From positions 210,385 through 274,384 of the forward strand of contig JAKBKY010000001.1 of the NCBI GenBank assembly GCA_021832345.1: a stretch of 64,000 nt of DNA. The letters are read 5' to 3'. A program made the translations under genes and the position numbers. Below the pieces are notes generated by a model. It was not told the origin of the DNA, ran no database searches, and worked only from the letters and a program-made list of their open reading frames with translations. This document shows, one piece after another, positions 25,020 through 40,005 of the stretch (positions are counted from its first letter, which is position 1; every line of letters starts with the position of its first letter). Origin of the DNA: a bacterium (lineage in GTDB: Bacteria > Vulcanimicrobiota > Vulcanimicrobiia > Vulcanimicrobiales > Vulcanimicrobiaceae).

Positions 25020-25041
25020 GGCAACCGAATGGCAACCGCGG
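25020..25041. repeat. Arm-type repeats GGCAACCG, right end of block 1
   Basis: Two GGCAACCG octamers at 25020 and 25031, 11 bp apart, identical to the triplet at 20511-20540. They lie between the integrase stop and the att core. Confidence 0.65.
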
Positions 25042-25055
25042 CCCCCTATGGCATC

Positions 25056-25081
25056 GAAAAAAGCCCGTGGTTATGGGCTTT
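25056..25081 (-). terminator. Rho-independent terminator of tRNA-Glu
   Basis: Read on the minus strand: AAAGCCC, an 8-nt loop and GGGCTTT, followed by a run of T (25057-25062). It begins 3 nt after the tRNA CCA end. It therefore lies inside the integrated element, which must have supplied it. Confidence 0.8.
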
Positions 25082-25084
25082 CGG

Positions 25085-25107
25085 TGGTAGCGCCAACGGG
25101 AATCGAA
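25085..25107. repeat. att copy A: attachment core inside tRNA-Glu
   Basis: The last 23 nt of the intact tRNA-Glu gene (CCA, 3' acceptor strand, 3' part of the T-arm). The same sequence is found at 3777 and 14727 exactly and at 20380 with one change. Confidence 0.85.
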
Positions 25108-25159
25108 CCCGTCTTTGCCGCGTGAAAGGCGGCTGTCCTAACCGATAGACGATAGCGCC
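25085..25159 (-). tRNA. tRNA-Glu(TTC)
   Basis: 75 nt with encoded CCA. The acceptor stem pairs GGCGCTA with TGGCGCT (two G-U pairs). The D-arm has TATCGGTTAGGACA, the anticodon loop reads CTTTCAC (anticodon TTC), and the T-loop is GTTCGATTC. Transcribed leftwards after eno and the CAT tRNA. It is the insertion target of the island. Confidence 0.95.
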
Positions 25160-25226
25160 GTAGGGCTCCTCATTCGTACCCGAGCGCCCGTGGCCTGTCA
25201 CGTGAGCGAGGCCGGGAGCGCGAGCA

Positions 25227-25298
25227 TGGGCCTGGTAGGATTCGAACCTACGCGCAACCAGTTATGAGCCGGCCGCTCTACCGCTGAGCTACAGGCCC
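25227..25298 (-). tRNA. tRNA with CAT anticodon (Ile2 or elongator Met)
   Basis: 72 nt without encoded CCA. Acceptor stem GGGCCTG/CAGGCCC, D-arm TAGCTCAGCGGTAGAGC, anticodon loop CTCATAA with CAT at 25264-25266, T-loop GTTCGAATC. The C4-G69 and C5-G68 pairs agree with determinants for TilS, which makes lysidine in tRNA-Ile2, but elongator Met is not excluded. It is not an initiator, which would have an unpaired first base. Confidence 0.9.
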
Positions 25299-25353
25299 GC
25301 GCGCTGGCCTACTATCGTGCGGCAGGCGACGATCCCTGGTGCCTGCGGTCGCC

Positions 25354-26679
<1,326 letters not shown>

Positions 26680-27135
26680 CTACTCCCGGAACCAGCGTTC
26701 CATGTCATGTCTACGCGAGACGAAATCGTTCTCGCTGAAGAAGATCGCCAGCTCCCGCTCGGCGCTCATCTTGCTGTCGCTGCCATGCACGAGGTTGCGG
26801 CCGATCGACTGCGCGAAGTCGGCACGAATCGTACCCGGTGCCGCACTCAAGGGATCGGTCGCACCCATCAGTTGGCGCACACCTTCGATGGCGTTCTCGC
26901 CTTCGGCGCACAACGCCACGATTGGGCCGCTGGTGATGAAGTTCACCAAGCCGGCGAAGAACGGCTTATCCTTGTGCTCGACGTAGTGCGTACGCGCGCG
27001 CTCGCCGTCAAGCTGCATGAGCCGCATCGCAACGATGAGGTAGCCGCGCTGCTCCAAGCGCGCGATAAGCTCGCCGACGAGCCCGCGGGAGACGGCGTCG
27101 GGCTTGGCGAGAATCAGTGTGCGTTCGATAGTCAT
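26680..27135 (-). CDS. ndk: Nucleoside-diphosphate kinase
   Basis: 151 aa from the ATG at 27133-27135 ([20 protein letters not shown]); the open frame continues upstream to 27186 but that part is not Ndk. The active-site histidine is H117 in [10 protein letters not shown](D) at 11-13 and the FF and GP..A motifs are in place. Transfers phosphate between nucleoside di- and triphosphates through phospho-His. First gene of the ndk-eno operon, divergent from birA with a 62-bp gap. Confidence 0.95.
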   Translation of the reverse strand: MTIERTLILAKPDAVSRGLVGELIARLEQRGYLIVAMRLMQLDGERARTHYVEHKDKPFFAGLVNFITSGPIVALCAEGENAIEGVRQLMGATDPLSAAPGTIRADFAQSIGRNLVHGSDSKMSAERELAIFFSENDFVSRRHDMERWFRE

Positions 27136-27197
27136 AGCGCCCCGAAATACGGCCTCCCGCGCGGGAACGCCTCTCACCGCGCGCAAAGATCGCTTCG

Positions 27198-27971
27198 ATG
27201 GAGACGGCAGGGCCCTACGCCGAGGTTGAACGCGCGCTTGCGGGCAGCGCCTTTGGGCGCATTACCTACATTGCCCAGACCACGAGCACCAACGCGGACG
27301 CCGCCGCGCTCCTGGGCCTGCCCGAGGCGCTGGGGCTGACGATTGTCGCAGAGTCGCAGAGCGGCGGTGCGGGGCGCAAAGGGCGCTCGTGGATCGCTCC
27401 GCCGGGCAGCGGGCTGCTGCTGACCACGATTCTCCCATCCGCGATGGCCGCCACCGACGCGTGGATCGTGCCGTTCTGGGTGGCGCTTGCGCTACGCGAC
27501 GCACTGCAGCGCCACGGCATACCGACCGAAGTCCATTGGCCTAACGACCTTCTGCTCCACGGAGCCAAGATCGCGGGGATCCTATGCACCAGCCGCATCA
27601 TCGGCGAGCAGGCTTGGGTCGCCTGCGGCATCGGGGTTAATACACACCGTTTTGCCGAGGCAGGCACGGCCATCACGCCGCCGCCGGCCTTCTGCGACGA
27701 CGTCGCAACCGTCGCCCGCGATACCCTCCTCCGCGAGATCCTGCTGACCTTCGACGCGCGCCTGTCGCTATTGACGACGCCGCAGCACCTGGCGCGACGG
27801 TGGGAGCAGGCCGCCGGCCTTCCCGGCAGACGATATCGCGTATTACGCGACGGTGAAGAGCATCCGTTCGAAGCCACGGCGCTGGCGCTTGCGACCGGCG
27901 GGGCGCTCATCATTGAACGCGACGGCCGGCGCGAGCAGATCGATCTTGCCGACGCGCGCGCGCTGCGTTAG
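27198..27971 (+). CDS. birA: Biotin-[acetyl-CoA-carboxylase] ligase
   Basis: A 257-aa catalytic-domain-only biotin protein ligase. Motifs: [13 protein letters not shown], the biotinoyl-AMP loop [29 protein letters not shown] with the conserved Lys, and CGIGVNTH. The C-terminal SH3-like domain ([20 protein letters not shown]) is present. It lacks the N-terminal helix-turn-helix, so it is a group I enzyme without repressor function. It attaches biotin to carboxyl-carrier proteins. Confidence 0.93.
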   Translation: METAGPYAEVERALAGSAFGRITYIAQTTSTNADAAALLGLPEALGLTIVAESQSGGAGRKGRSWIAPPGSGLLLTTILPSAMAATDAWIVPFWVALALRDALQRHGIPTEVHWPNDLLLHGAKIAGILCTSRIIGEQAWVACGIGVNTHRFAEAGTAITPPPAFCDDVATVARDTLLREILLTFDARLSLLTTPQHLARRWEQAAGLPGRRYRVLRDGEEHPFEATALALATGGALIIERDGRREQIDLADARALR

Positions 27972-27980
27972 CGTCCGGTG

Positions 27981-28196
27981 CTACTTCGCGATGCCGCCCA
28001 GTGCAACACCGGCTCCCGACAGCGCCGACTTGGCCTGGACTTCGACGCCACCGTCGATGCTCAAACACAAGTTCGCCGACGAGCTGACATGCGCAGGCTT
28101 CGGGATCATCTTTGCCGTCACGCCCGCATCTTTGAGCGTTTTCGTGGCAATCATCGTATCCGCGTTGCTTGCGAAGTACAGAATGACGTCAGCCAT
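27981..28196 (-). CDS. DUF3343 family protein
   Basis: A 71-aa protein: MADVILYFASNADTMIATKT, then LKDAGVTAKMIPKPAHVSSS and CLSIDG. This is the compact DUF3343 fold, often described as a possible sulfur or selenium carrier because of one conserved cysteine, here C44 in ANLCLSI. It begins 18 bp after the Cache-protein stop in the same direction, which is unusual company for this family. The role in this operon is unknown. Confidence 0.75.
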   Translation of the reverse strand: MADVILYFASNADTMIATKTLKDAGVTAKMIPKPAHVSSSANLCLSIDGGVEVQAKSALSGAGVALGGIAK

Positions 28197-28214
28197 ACGC
28201 CGGCCCCGCTCCCC

Positions 28215-29549
28215 TTAGTTCGTCTCGCCGCTGACGAGCCGATTGAGCCCGCCCGCAACGTCGTTGAGTTCCGAAACCCGGTCCACAGCCTGCTGCATCC
28301 GTGAGTTCATCTCTTGCGAAAGCGTATCGATGACCATGATGTCGCCCTGCAGTTCGTCGTTGAGCGCTTTGAGTTCTCCGACCTTGCCGGAAGGATCTCC
28401 GGCTGCCGAGATCTGTTCGATCAGCGCGCCGCTACGTTCCACGACCGCCTTTGTCGCGCTCACATGATCGCCCGAAACCTCACTGCCGACGATGATGACA
28501 CCCAGCTCCTTGGCGGCATCGCGAACCTGGCGACTGCGTTGCGCCAATGTCCGAGAGACCCGCTCGACGATCGGGATCGCCAGCGCCAACGCAATGATCA
28601 TCGCCACGATCCCCCAGAGGATCAGCGACTGCGTCGTATGATCGATGATGTCGGTAATCTGTGAGAGCGGCTGACCGTACCACAGCGCGCCGATGACCGT
28701 GTTCTGGTCGTTCTGAATCGGAGCGATGTGAACCAGGTACTGCCTGCGCCCCTCGGTGTCAACGCCGGTATACCCACCACCGGATTGCGCGGCCGCGTTG
28801 AAGAGCGGCACGCGGCGGTCGAAGACGCGCATACCGTCCGGTGCAAGAATGGAGCTGGCGATGATGTCATTGCCTTCGAGGATCGCCGTCGAACCGCCCA
28901 GTGCCAGCGTGCTTTGATCGACGATGTCATAGAAGTGGTTCATCAGTACGCCGCCGTAGATCGCCCCGATCGTGCGCTCGTTGCGGTCGCTCATCGGCGC
29001 CGCCGCGATCAACGCCAAGCCCTTGCTGATCTGCCCGACCGTCTTGCCGCCTGCGCCCTTGATGCTCGCCGCAGCCTGTGCCGCCAGGCCTTCAGCCTGC
29101 AGCTCCGAGGCCGGCAGAAGCGCCGCCGTACTCACCGTTTCGCCGGTCAGTGCTCGCTGGATATACGAGTTGGAGGCAAGCGAACCGAGCTGCGGCCCGT
29201 TGGCACGGGCGACCACGTTGCCCTTATCGTCGACGACCGTCAGCCACGAGAGCCCCGAGGTGCGGGCCACGTTGGAGAGTTGATCCTGCAGTGCCTTACT
29301 GTTGTGGCTCTGCAAGTCTTTGCGCAATGCATCGGCCACCGCATCCTGCGAGATCAACAACTTGATCTGGTCCTGGCGAGACTTCCAGAAACCCCCGAAG
29401 GCCTTCGCGCCGTCGGTCACCTGCGTCTTGCCCAGACTCATCAGGTCGCGCTGCAACGTTATCCGCGCGGCGATGCCGCTTACGATGAAGAACAGGACGA
29501 CTGCCCCGACGATCGTCCCCAAGAGACGAACTCGTAAACTGACTTTCAT
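28215..29549 (-). CDS. Membrane Cache-domain sensor without methyl-accepting domain
   Basis: 444 aa. A first transmembrane helix ([20 protein letters not shown], residues 8-27), a periplasmic double-Cache region of about 275 residues ([20 protein letters not shown], then [17 protein letters not shown]), and a second helix near 308-330 ([20 protein letters not shown]). The cytosolic part is only about 110 residues of helix ([20 protein letters not shown] and on). There is no HAMP signature, kinase or MCP tip. The ATG overlaps the preceding MCP stop in ATGA. Probably the ligand-sensing partner of that MCP. Confidence 0.8.
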   Translation of the reverse strand: MKVSLRVRLLGTIVGAVVLFFIVSGIAARITLQRDLMSLGKTQVTDGAKAFGGFWKSRQDQIKLLISQDAVADALRKDLQSHNSKALQDQLSNVARTSGLSWLTVVDDKGNVVARANGPQLGSLASNSYIQRALTGETVSTAALLPASELQAEGLAAQAAASIKGAGGKTVGQISKGLALIAAAPMSDRNERTIGAIYGGVLMNHFYDIVDQSTLALGGSTAILEGNDIIASSILAPDGMRVFDRRVPLFNAAAQSGGGYTGVDTEGRRQYLVHIAPIQNDQNTVIGALWYGQPLSQITDIIDHTTQSLILWGIVAMIIALALAIPIVERVSRTLAQRSRQVRDAAKELGVIIVGSEVSGDHVSATKAVVERSGALIEQISAAGDPSGKVGELKALNDELQGDIMVIDTLSQEMNSRMQQAVDRVSELNDVAGGLNRLVSGETN

Positions 29550-31228
29550 GCGCGGGTATCCTCCGTTGCATTGTCGCTGATTCTAAACTTTCCGATGCGG
29601 CCGTCGATGCGGCCTGATAGTTCGATCATGCGATTGACCGATGCAAGGATGCGTTGTGCGGCATCGGTGACTTCACGATTGACGTAGGTCAGCACTTCGA
29701 CCGAGGACGCGTTCTGATGCGAAATCGAGGCGATGTCGGCAAACGCCTTATCCACCTCCACCGATTGCCCGCTCATCTGTTGCGTCGCCTGAAGGTTCAG
29801 CGCCACGGACTTGGTGATCTCTTCAATCGACCGGATGACCTGATACGAGTTCGCGCTCATGGCGCGCGTCACGGAGCTGATCTCGCCGATCTGCTGGTTG
29901 GAGGTCAGCACGGCGTGAACGATGTCCTGGAGCGCGCCGGAGGCGGAGTTCGTGCTGGAGACGCTTCCTTCGACCCGCTCCGTCAAACGGGCCATCGCTT
30001 CCACCACTTCCATGATGACGACTTGGGTGGAGTTGATGTGCGCCGCAATCTCCTTGGTGGCTTGGACGCTGCCGTCGGCCAGCTTGCGGATTTCGCTTGC
30101 GACAACGGCGAAGCCGCGACCGTGCTCGCCGGCGCGAGCGGCTTCGATCGCCGCATTGAGCGCCAGGAGGTTCGTCTGCTCCGCAATCCGATCGATGACC
30201 TTGACGATATCGCCGATCTGCTCGGAGTTGGTGCCGAGCTGACGAATGTCGCCGGCCAGCTCGTTGATCGTCCCGCGAATGGTGGACATCCCGTCGACGA
30301 TCGTCCCGATCGCCGTCCCACCGCGCTCGGCGGTCTTTGAGGTCCCAGCCGAGATCGACGAGAGCGAATCGACCTGCGCGGTGACCTGCTCGATGGAACT
30401 GGCCATGTTGGAGACCGCCAGCGCCGTCTCATCCAGGCTGCGCGTCTGCTCTTCGGCGGAAGCTGCGATCGAGGCGATATTCTCGGTGAGGATGCGGACT
30501 TTTCCGGTAGCCTCATTGACGATCTTGGACTGTTCCCCGACGCCGTCGTCGAGCTGGCCTTGGGCTACCGCCGCCCCTTCGATGACCGCTAGCGCCGTCG
30601 AAGCTGTGTCGCGCAGATCCGTTCCGGCACTCCCCAGATCCCCCGCATGCCGGTGCAACTGCCCGAGGAACTCGCGCATCCCGAAGATCAGCTTATTGAG
30701 CGCGATGGCCAACTCTTGGAGCGAGGTGTCCGAAACTGCGATATTCTTGGTGAAGTCGCCCTGGGTAACGTCGCGAATCCCGGCCGCCAGGGACGCGAGG
30801 CTCGTCGGCGAGGTCGTGACGCTCTCGGCCCGCGGCAGCGCCCGGTAGCCGCCGGCACGAAACGCAAGCTGACCAGGGACGACCTCCTCCGCACTGCGGA
30901 TCGGCACCACCTCTCCTGAGAGCAGCAGGCTCACGACGATCCCGCTGCCGCCGAGCAGCAACGAGCCCGAGAGAGCGCCATGCGCGCCATGCGCATGGCG
31001 CACGGCGAAGTCCAGCAAGCCCACGGCCACCGCCACAATCGTGGAGAGCGGCAGCCCCAAGACGACACACGCCAGGGTCACGACGAGCAGCTCCGCGACC
31101 TCCACGCCCGGGACGTGCCCCGCCCACCAGGCGATCGCGAAGGCAAGGAACACCGCGGCCACGGCAATGACGAGCCGAGCCGGAACGCCGAGTCGAACCC
31201 GCACGTTGGCGAGATAGGCGCTAATCAC
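29546..31228 (-). CDS. Methyl-accepting chemotaxis protein without periplasmic sensor
   Basis: 560 aa with a GTG start. Four hydrophobic segments in the first 110 residues ([38 protein letters not shown]; a third; [13 protein letters not shown]) are joined by short loops, leaving no room for a ligand domain. A HAMP-like linker, then the signalling hairpin with tip [20 protein letters not shown] and [16 protein letters not shown] follows. It couples to CheA/CheW. The gene is translationally coupled to the Cache protein, suggesting a two-part receptor. Confidence 0.88.
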   Translation of the reverse strand: MISAYLANVRVRLGVPARLVIAVAAVFLAFAIAWWAGHVPGVEVAELLVVTLACVVLGLPLSTIVAVAVGLLDFAVRHAHGAHGALSGSLLLGGSGIVVSLLLSGEVVPIRSAEEVVPGQLAFRAGGYRALPRAESVTTSPTSLASLAAGIRDVTQGDFTKNIAVSDTSLQELAIALNKLIFGMREFLGQLHRHAGDLGSAGTDLRDTASTALAVIEGAAVAQGQLDDGVGEQSKIVNEATGKVRILTENIASIAASAEEQTRSLDETALAVSNMASSIEQVTAQVDSLSSISAGTSKTAERGGTAIGTIVDGMSTIRGTINELAGDIRQLGTNSEQIGDIVKVIDRIAEQTNLLALNAAIEAARAGEHGRGFAVVASEIRKLADGSVQATKEIAAHINSTQVVIMEVVEAMARLTERVEGSVSSTNSASGALQDIVHAVLTSNQQIGEISSVTRAMSANSYQVIRSIEEITKSVALNLQATQQMSGQSVEVDKAFADIASISHQNASSVEVLTYVNREVTDAAQRILASVNRMIELSGRIDGRIGKFRISDNATEDTRA

Positions 31229-31341
31229 GACGCTCCTCTCTTAGGCACGCAAGGACCTGGTTCCGGCAAATCGGCATCCTAGTCTCTCTGTACGGCCGGA
31301 GCACTGCGATTCTTTAGGGCCGCCGGCCGGCGCAGGGGCGC

Positions 31342-31878
31342 CTACTGGCGAGCCCGGCTAATCCGCTTGTCGCACGCCTCGCAGAAATGCGACATCTTGT
31401 TATCGGTCTCGAAGATCGAGTTCGAATAGTACATGGCACAACGGGCGTTGTAACAATGTTTGAGCCCAAAGGCGTGTCCCAACTCATGCACGCACTCCTT
31501 CAGTGTTCGTTGGAAGACGAGATTCTCATCGGGCGGCTCACCGTAGAATTCGGAACGCAGCCGATGCATCGAGATGATCGCAATGCGCTGCATCTCGTCG
31601 GCATCCCCAAAAATGTACCTTTGCGAGGTCTTGTAGAGATCGAAATCGGTGATCGTTAAAATGGTGCCGTCGTCGTCGGGAAAGGCACGCATAACCTTCG
31701 TGATGAGGGTTGAGAGGAAGAGCTGACGGCGAGTCGAGTTGAGCGCGCTACGCGGCACGATCAGCGAGCGTTCGATCCGGGCGCTTGCTAGGAAGCGCTC
31801 CTCAAGGCAGAGCGCAAGGCGGTCCAAGAAGACGCCGTCGACGGCGTTGACTGGGACGATGCGGATACGCGACTCCAT
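31342..31878 (-). CDS. amzA: Archaemetzincin-type zinc protease
   Basis: 178 aa from the ATG at 31876-31878, preceded by AGGAG; the longer frame upstream is antisense to acpS. The catalytic site is HELGHAFGLKHC (HExxHxxGxxH), followed by the second zinc site C-x4-C-A-M and, 18 residues on, C-x2-C, the hallmark of archaemetzincins. The Met after the third His ligand forms the Met-turn. Peptide substrates in bacteria are unknown. Divergent from acpS with a 63-bp gap. Confidence 0.88.
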   Translation of the reverse strand: MESRIRIVPVNAVDGVFLDRLALCLEERFLASARIERSLIVPRSALNSTRRQLFLSTLITKVMRAFPDDDGTILTITDFDLYKTSQRYIFGDADEMQRIAIISMHRLRSEFYGEPPDENLVFQRTLKECVHELGHAFGLKHCYNARCAMYYSNSIFETDNKMSHFCEACDKRISRARQ

Positions 31879-31941
31879 CTCGGCTTCTCCTCTTCGCGAT
31901 CCCTGGACGGAAAACTCCTCCCCGGGTGCGAAGGCGCACTC

Positions 31942-32300
31942 ATGATCCTCGGAGTCGGACTCGATCTGGCAGAGGTCGCGCGCTACTCGTTCGACGAGCG
32001 CGCGCTGGCCTGGTTTGCTCGACGCGTCTATACCGATGAAGAGATCTCCTACGCGCTTCGCAAGCGCAATCGCGCCGAACGTCTTGCGGGGTTCTTCGCC
32101 GCCAAAGAAGCCACGCGCAAGGCCTTCGGTGTGCCGATCCCGTGGCGCTCGATCGGCGTCTGCCATGAGCCCGGCGGCAAACCGCAGATTGTGCTCTATG
32201 CTCCGGCCCTCGACTTCGTCGAGCGACGTCAGGTCCGCGCCATCCACCTTACCATCACCCACACCGCGACACACGCGGCGGCCATGGTCGTGTTGGAACG

Positions 32301-32304
<4 letters not shown>
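31942..32304 (+). CDS. acpS: Holo-[acyl-carrier-protein] synthase
   Basis: A 120-aa phosphopantetheinyl transferase. GVGLDLAEVARY near the N-terminus holds the Mg2+-binding Asp, and RLAGFFAAKEATRKAFG is the second signature with the catalytic Glu and Lys. It adds the 4'-phosphopantetheine arm to acyl carrier protein. The stop overlaps the ATG of the NAD(P)HX repair gene by 4 bp, the usual acpS-nnr pairing. Confidence 0.93.
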
Positions 32305-36204
<3,900 letters not shown>

Positions 36205-36209
36205 GAAGA

Positions 36210-39188
36210 CTAGGCTTCTACGACTGCGGGCTTGGCGCGGCCTGTCCCGTTCGAACGATCGGCGGCAAGCTCCGCGAGTGCCGTGAGGTTCTCGCGCTCC
36301 ATGCGCTCCACCGCGCGAGCATCGGCCCGGCCGTGGCCGACGGCACGCTGATCGCGTAGCACCGCAGCAAGGTACTGCCCCGTGTAGGAATGGGTGTCGG
36401 CAACCACTTCCTCCGGAGTACCCGTCGCAACCACCGTCCCGCCACGGTCGCCCCCTTCGGGGCCGAGATCGATGAGATAATCGGCGGTCTTGACGACGTC
36501 GAGGTTGTGTTCGATGACCAAGACGGTGTTGCCGGTCTCGACCAAGCGCTGCAAGACCTCCAGGAGCTTGTGGATATCCGCGAAGTGCAGGCCTGTGGTG
36601 GGTTCGTCGAGCACGTAAAAGGTGCGTCCGGTCGATCGCCGCGCAAGCTCCGTCGCGAGCTTCACCCGCTGCGCCTCACCTCCGGAGAGCGTCGTAGCCG
36701 ACTGCCCCATCTTGATATATCCCAAGCCGACATCGCAGATGACCTTCAAGCGGTTATGAATGCGCGGGATCGCCGCGAAAAACTCGTTGGCTTCATCCAC
36801 CCGCATCTCCAGGACGTCGGAGATCGTCCTGCCCTTATACTTGACCTCCAAGGTCTGCTGATTGTAGCGCTTGCCTTTGCAGACTTCGCACGGCACGTAG
36901 ACATCGGGCAGGAAGTGCATCTCGATCTTGATGATGCCGTCGCCCTGGCACGCCTCGCAGCGTCCGCCCTTCACGTTAAACGAGAACCGGCCCGGTGCAT
37001 AGCCGCGAATCTTCGCTTCGGGCACGAGCGAGAAGAGCTCGCGGATCAAGTCAAAGGTTCCCGTATAGGTGGCCGGGTTGCTGCGAGGGGTTCGGCCGAT
37101 CGGGGATTGATCGATCACCACAAGCTTGTCGAGCTGATCGTCGCCCTTGACGCCGGCGTAAGTTCCGCCGGAGGATTTGCCGTGCAGGCGATGTTCCAGT
37201 GCTTTGACGAGGACGCCATTGACCAGCGTGGACTTGCCGCTTCCGCTGACTCCCGTGATGCAGCAGAGCACGCCAAGCGGAAACGCGACATCGATGCCGC
37301 GCAAGTTATTGGCGTTGGCCTTTTTGACGGTGAGCCAAGCACGGGGACGGCGCCGTTGATTGGGAATCGGAATGAACTTGCGCCCGGAGAGATACGCTCC
37401 GGTCTCGCTACGCGGATTGGCAACGATCTCATCGAGCGTGCCCACCGTGAGAATCTCCCCACCTTCGGCACCGGCGCCGGGGCCCATATCGACCACCGTA
37501 TCCGCGCTGCGCATGGTGTCCTCATCGTGCTCGATCACCAGTAACGTGTTCCCGAGATCACGCAGCGTTCGCAGCGTCGCCAAGAGTCGATCGTTATCGC
37601 GCTGATGCAGACCGATAGACGGCTCATCAAGGATATAGAGGACGCCGACGAGCGACGAGCCGATCTGGGTCGCTAAACGGATGCGTTGTGATTCGCCACC
37701 GGAGAGCGTGGTGGCGGACCGGGCCAGGGTGAGGTAGTTGAGGCCGACGTTCGTCAAGAATCCTAACCTGGCGCGCACCTCCTTGAGTATTTGGTAGGCG
37801 ATCTTCTGCTTTCGCTCGGTGAGCGCTAGCGTGCGAAAGAATGCCTCCGCTCCTTCGATCGACATTCTCGTAATCTGATCGATGTTCTGCGCCCCGAGCG
37901 TCACCGCCAATGCCTCTGGTTTCAGACGCGCGCCTTTACACGTTGGGCAGGTGGAGGACGACATATACTTTTCGATGTCTTCCTTGACGTACTCACTCGA
38001 CGTTTCATCGTATCGACGCGCAAGGTTATTGACGACACCCTCGAAGGTCGAGCGATACTCCCACGACTTCCCACCGCGAGTCGTGTACTCAAATGCCTGT
38101 TCGCGGTCCTCGCCGTAGAGGATGACGTCGACGACTTCATCGGAGAGGCGCTCAAGCGGCGTCGACATCTTGACGCGATAGCGGCGCAGCACCCGCTCGA
38201 GCTGCTGGAGGTAGTAGGGATTCATCGACGGGTAGCGCCCCGAGCCCAAGGTACGGCTCCATGGAACGATCGCGCCGTCGTCGATCGACTTGGTCCGATC
38301 CGGGATCACCTTCCAGGGATCGATCTCGATCTTCTCCCCCAAACCGCTGCACGCCGGACACGCACCGTACGGTGAGTTAAACGAGAACAGGCGTGGCGCC
38401 AACTCTTCGTAGGAGACCCCGCACTCAACACACGCGAACGCCTCGCTCAACGTCAGCTCCAAACCATCGCCGATGACGGTGACGATGCCGCTTGAGAGCC
38501 GCAAGGTCGTCTCTACCGAGTCCGTCAGCCGCTTGCGCACATCGGGCTTCACCACGAGCCGATCGACGACCACTTCGATCGTATGCTTACGCTTCTTATC
38601 GAGCACAATCTTCTCACGCAACTCGTGCAGTTCACCATCCACCCGAACGCGTGCAAACCCTTCCTTGGCGACCTCCTCGAACAGCTTGGAATACTCGCCC
38701 TTACGCCCGCGAACCATCGGTGCCAACAGTTGCAGCCGGCTACCTTCGGGTAGCGCCAAGATGGCATCGACGATCTGCTCGCTTGACTGCGAGCTGATTT
38801 CGCGCCCACATCGGTGGCAGTGCGGTGTCCCGATACGGGCATAGAGCAGGCGCAGGTAGTCGTAAATCTCCGTGACCGTCCCCACGGTCGAACGCGGATT
38901 GCGGGAGGTCGACTTCTGGTCGATGGAGATGGCCGGTGAGAGCCCCTCGATGTAATCCACGTCGGGCTTCTCCATCTGCCCGAGGAACTGGCGCGCATAG
39001 GACGAGAGCGATTCGACGTAGCGGCGCTGCCCCTCGGCATAGATGGTATCGAAGGCGAGCGACGACTTGCCCGAGCCGGAGAGACCGGTGATAACGATCA
39101 AGCGATTGCGCGGGAGGACGAGATCGACGTTCTTGAGGTTGTGCTCGCGCGCGCCCTTGATGACGATTGAATCTAAACTACTCGGCAT
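36210..39188 (-). CDS. uvrA: Excinuclease ABC subunit A
   Basis: 992 aa from ATG 39186-39188 ([20 protein letters not shown]); an in-frame TTG two codons earlier is less likely. Two ABC ATPase modules: Walker [15 protein letters not shown] and [14 protein letters not shown], signatures [12 protein letters not shown] and [12 protein letters not shown], and zinc fingers with CHRCG and CEACQGDG plus CEVCKGKRY. Damage-recognition subunit of nucleotide-excision repair, acting with the UvrB encoded upstream in the same direction. Intact. Confidence 0.97.
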   Translation of the reverse strand: MPSSLDSIVIKGAREHNLKNVDLVLPRNRLIVITGLSGSGKSSLAFDTIYAEGQRRYVESLSSYARQFLGQMEKPDVDYIEGLSPAISIDQKSTSRNPRSTVGTVTEIYDYLRLLYARIGTPHCHRCGREISSQSSEQIVDAILALPEGSRLQLLAPMVRGRKGEYSKLFEEVAKEGFARVRVDGELHELREKIVLDKKRKHTIEVVVDRLVVKPDVRKRLTDSVETTLRLSSGIVTVIGDGLELTLSEAFACVECGVSYEELAPRLFSFNSPYGACPACSGLGEKIEIDPWKVIPDRTKSIDDGAIVPWSRTLGSGRYPSMNPYYLQQLERVLRRYRVKMSTPLERLSDEVVDVILYGEDREQAFEYTTRGGKSWEYRSTFEGVVNNLARRYDETSSEYVKEDIEKYMSSSTCPTCKGARLKPEALAVTLGAQNIDQITRMSIEGAEAFFRTLALTERKQKIAYQILKEVRARLGFLTNVGLNYLTLARSATTLSGGESQRIRLATQIGSSLVGVLYILDEPSIGLHQRDNDRLLATLRTLRDLGNTLLVIEHDEDTMRSADTVVDMGPGAGAEGGEILTVGTLDEIVANPRSETGAYLSGRKFIPIPNQRRRPRAWLTVKKANANNLRGIDVAFPLGVLCCITGVSGSGKSTLVNGVLVKALEHRLHGKSSGGTYAGVKGDDQLDKLVVIDQSPIGRTPRSNPATYTGTFDLIRELFSLVPEAKIRGYAPGRFSFNVKGGRCEACQGDGIIKIEMHFLPDVYVPCEVCKGKRYNQQTLEVKYKGRTISDVLEMRVDEANEFFAAIPRIHNRLKVICDVGLGYIKMGQSATTLSGGEAQRVKLATELARRSTGRTFYVLDEPTTGLHFADIHKLLEVLQRLVETGNTVLVIEHNLDVVKTADYLIDLGPEGGDRGGTVVATGTPEEVVADTHSYTGQYLAAVLRDQRAVGHGRADARAVERMERENLTALAELAADRSNGTGRAKPAVVEA

Positions 39189-39261
39189 GTGCAACCCAAA
39201 GGACCAACCCGGGCGCCGCCGGGATGCAGCGGCGCCAGCCGAGAGGTGCCGGCCGAGGCCC

Positions 39262-39990
39262 CTACTGCGGCGCTACCGGCGGCTCTTGCCGAAGCTTGAG
39301 ATACTCTCCCACCACGACCAGCGCGCCGTAGGCCACGGCGACCTGGCCGATGAGCAAGCCGATCAGCGTGCCGATCACCGGAATCACTCCAAAGAGCATC
39401 CCGATGAAGTGGCCCAAGAAGGAGACGAATGCCACGGCGATGAGGATGATGAGCGACGGGGCAAGGTTGCGCCAGGCCAGTCGACCCGACTCCGAGAGCG
39501 CGATCGTCGCCTCTTCATTGCCGATCACCACCCCCGGGATGGCGTACATGAAGAAGAAGCCGTACGCCAACAGGCTGAGAAACAGCGTGAACGGGGCCAG
39601 CACCATCGCCACCAGACCGATCACAAAGAGGAGGATGAGGAGCAAGAGGAGCGCGGGACCGCGTTGCGCGAAGGCGCGCGCGCCCTCGACCAAGGTCGCG
39701 CTGCCGGTCTCCCAGGCTTGAGCAGCCATACCGGTGATATAGGCCAACTGAGCGATCGTCAGCAGCAGGACGACCGCCGCGCCGATCAGTCCCATTAGGG
39801 CTGCTCCGACGATGCCTGCCGCGCCCCCGTTCGCGACCGCATACGAACCGATCGCCCCGGCCGTGAAGAACACGCCGACGATGAGCGCGAGAAGCGAGAC
39901 GACGACGCCGGGCACCACGATGACCCAATTGGCGGTGAGTAAGGCGAAGGCGCGGGAGAAGGTACTCTGAAGGTCGTTTGACGTCTGCAT
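39262..39990 (-). CDS. Polytopic membrane protein of unknown function
   Basis: A 242-aa protein with about five to six hydrophobic helices, e.g. [40 protein letters not shown] and [20 protein letters not shown]. The inter-helix pattern ([12 protein letters not shown] at the start, [32 protein letters not shown]) resembles the DUF4013 / glycerophosphodiesterase-associated membrane domain family. Located between the HAD gene and uvrA, same strand, 15 bp after the HAD stop. No function inferred. Confidence 0.75.
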   Translation of the reverse strand: MQTSNDLQSTFSRAFALLTANWVIVVPGVVVSLLALIVGVFFTAGAIGSYAVANGGAAGIVGAALMGLIGAAVVLLLTIAQLAYITGMAAQAWETGSATLVEGARAFAQRGPALLLLLILLFVIGLVAMVLAPFTLFLSLLAYGFFFMYAIPGVVIGNEEATIALSESGRLAWRNLAPSLIILIAVAFVSFLGHFIGMLFGVIPVIGTLIGLLIGQVAVAYGALVVVGEYLKLRQEPPVAPQ

Positions 39991-40005
39991 AGCGCCGGAT
40001 GTGTT

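Larger units (their letters stand above)
20380..25107. mobile_element. Block 1: compact integrative element with integrase at tRNA-Glu
   Basis: A 4.7-kb element between att copies B and A. It carries integrase, XRE-type repressor, excisionase-like protein, a RepA-like ATPase and small proteins. Arm-type GGCAACCG repeats with 11-bp spacing occur inside both ends (20511-20540 and 25020-25038). This is the composition of a minimal integrative plasmid or phage satellite, with no cargo visible. All parts look intact, so it may be active. Confidence 0.75.
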
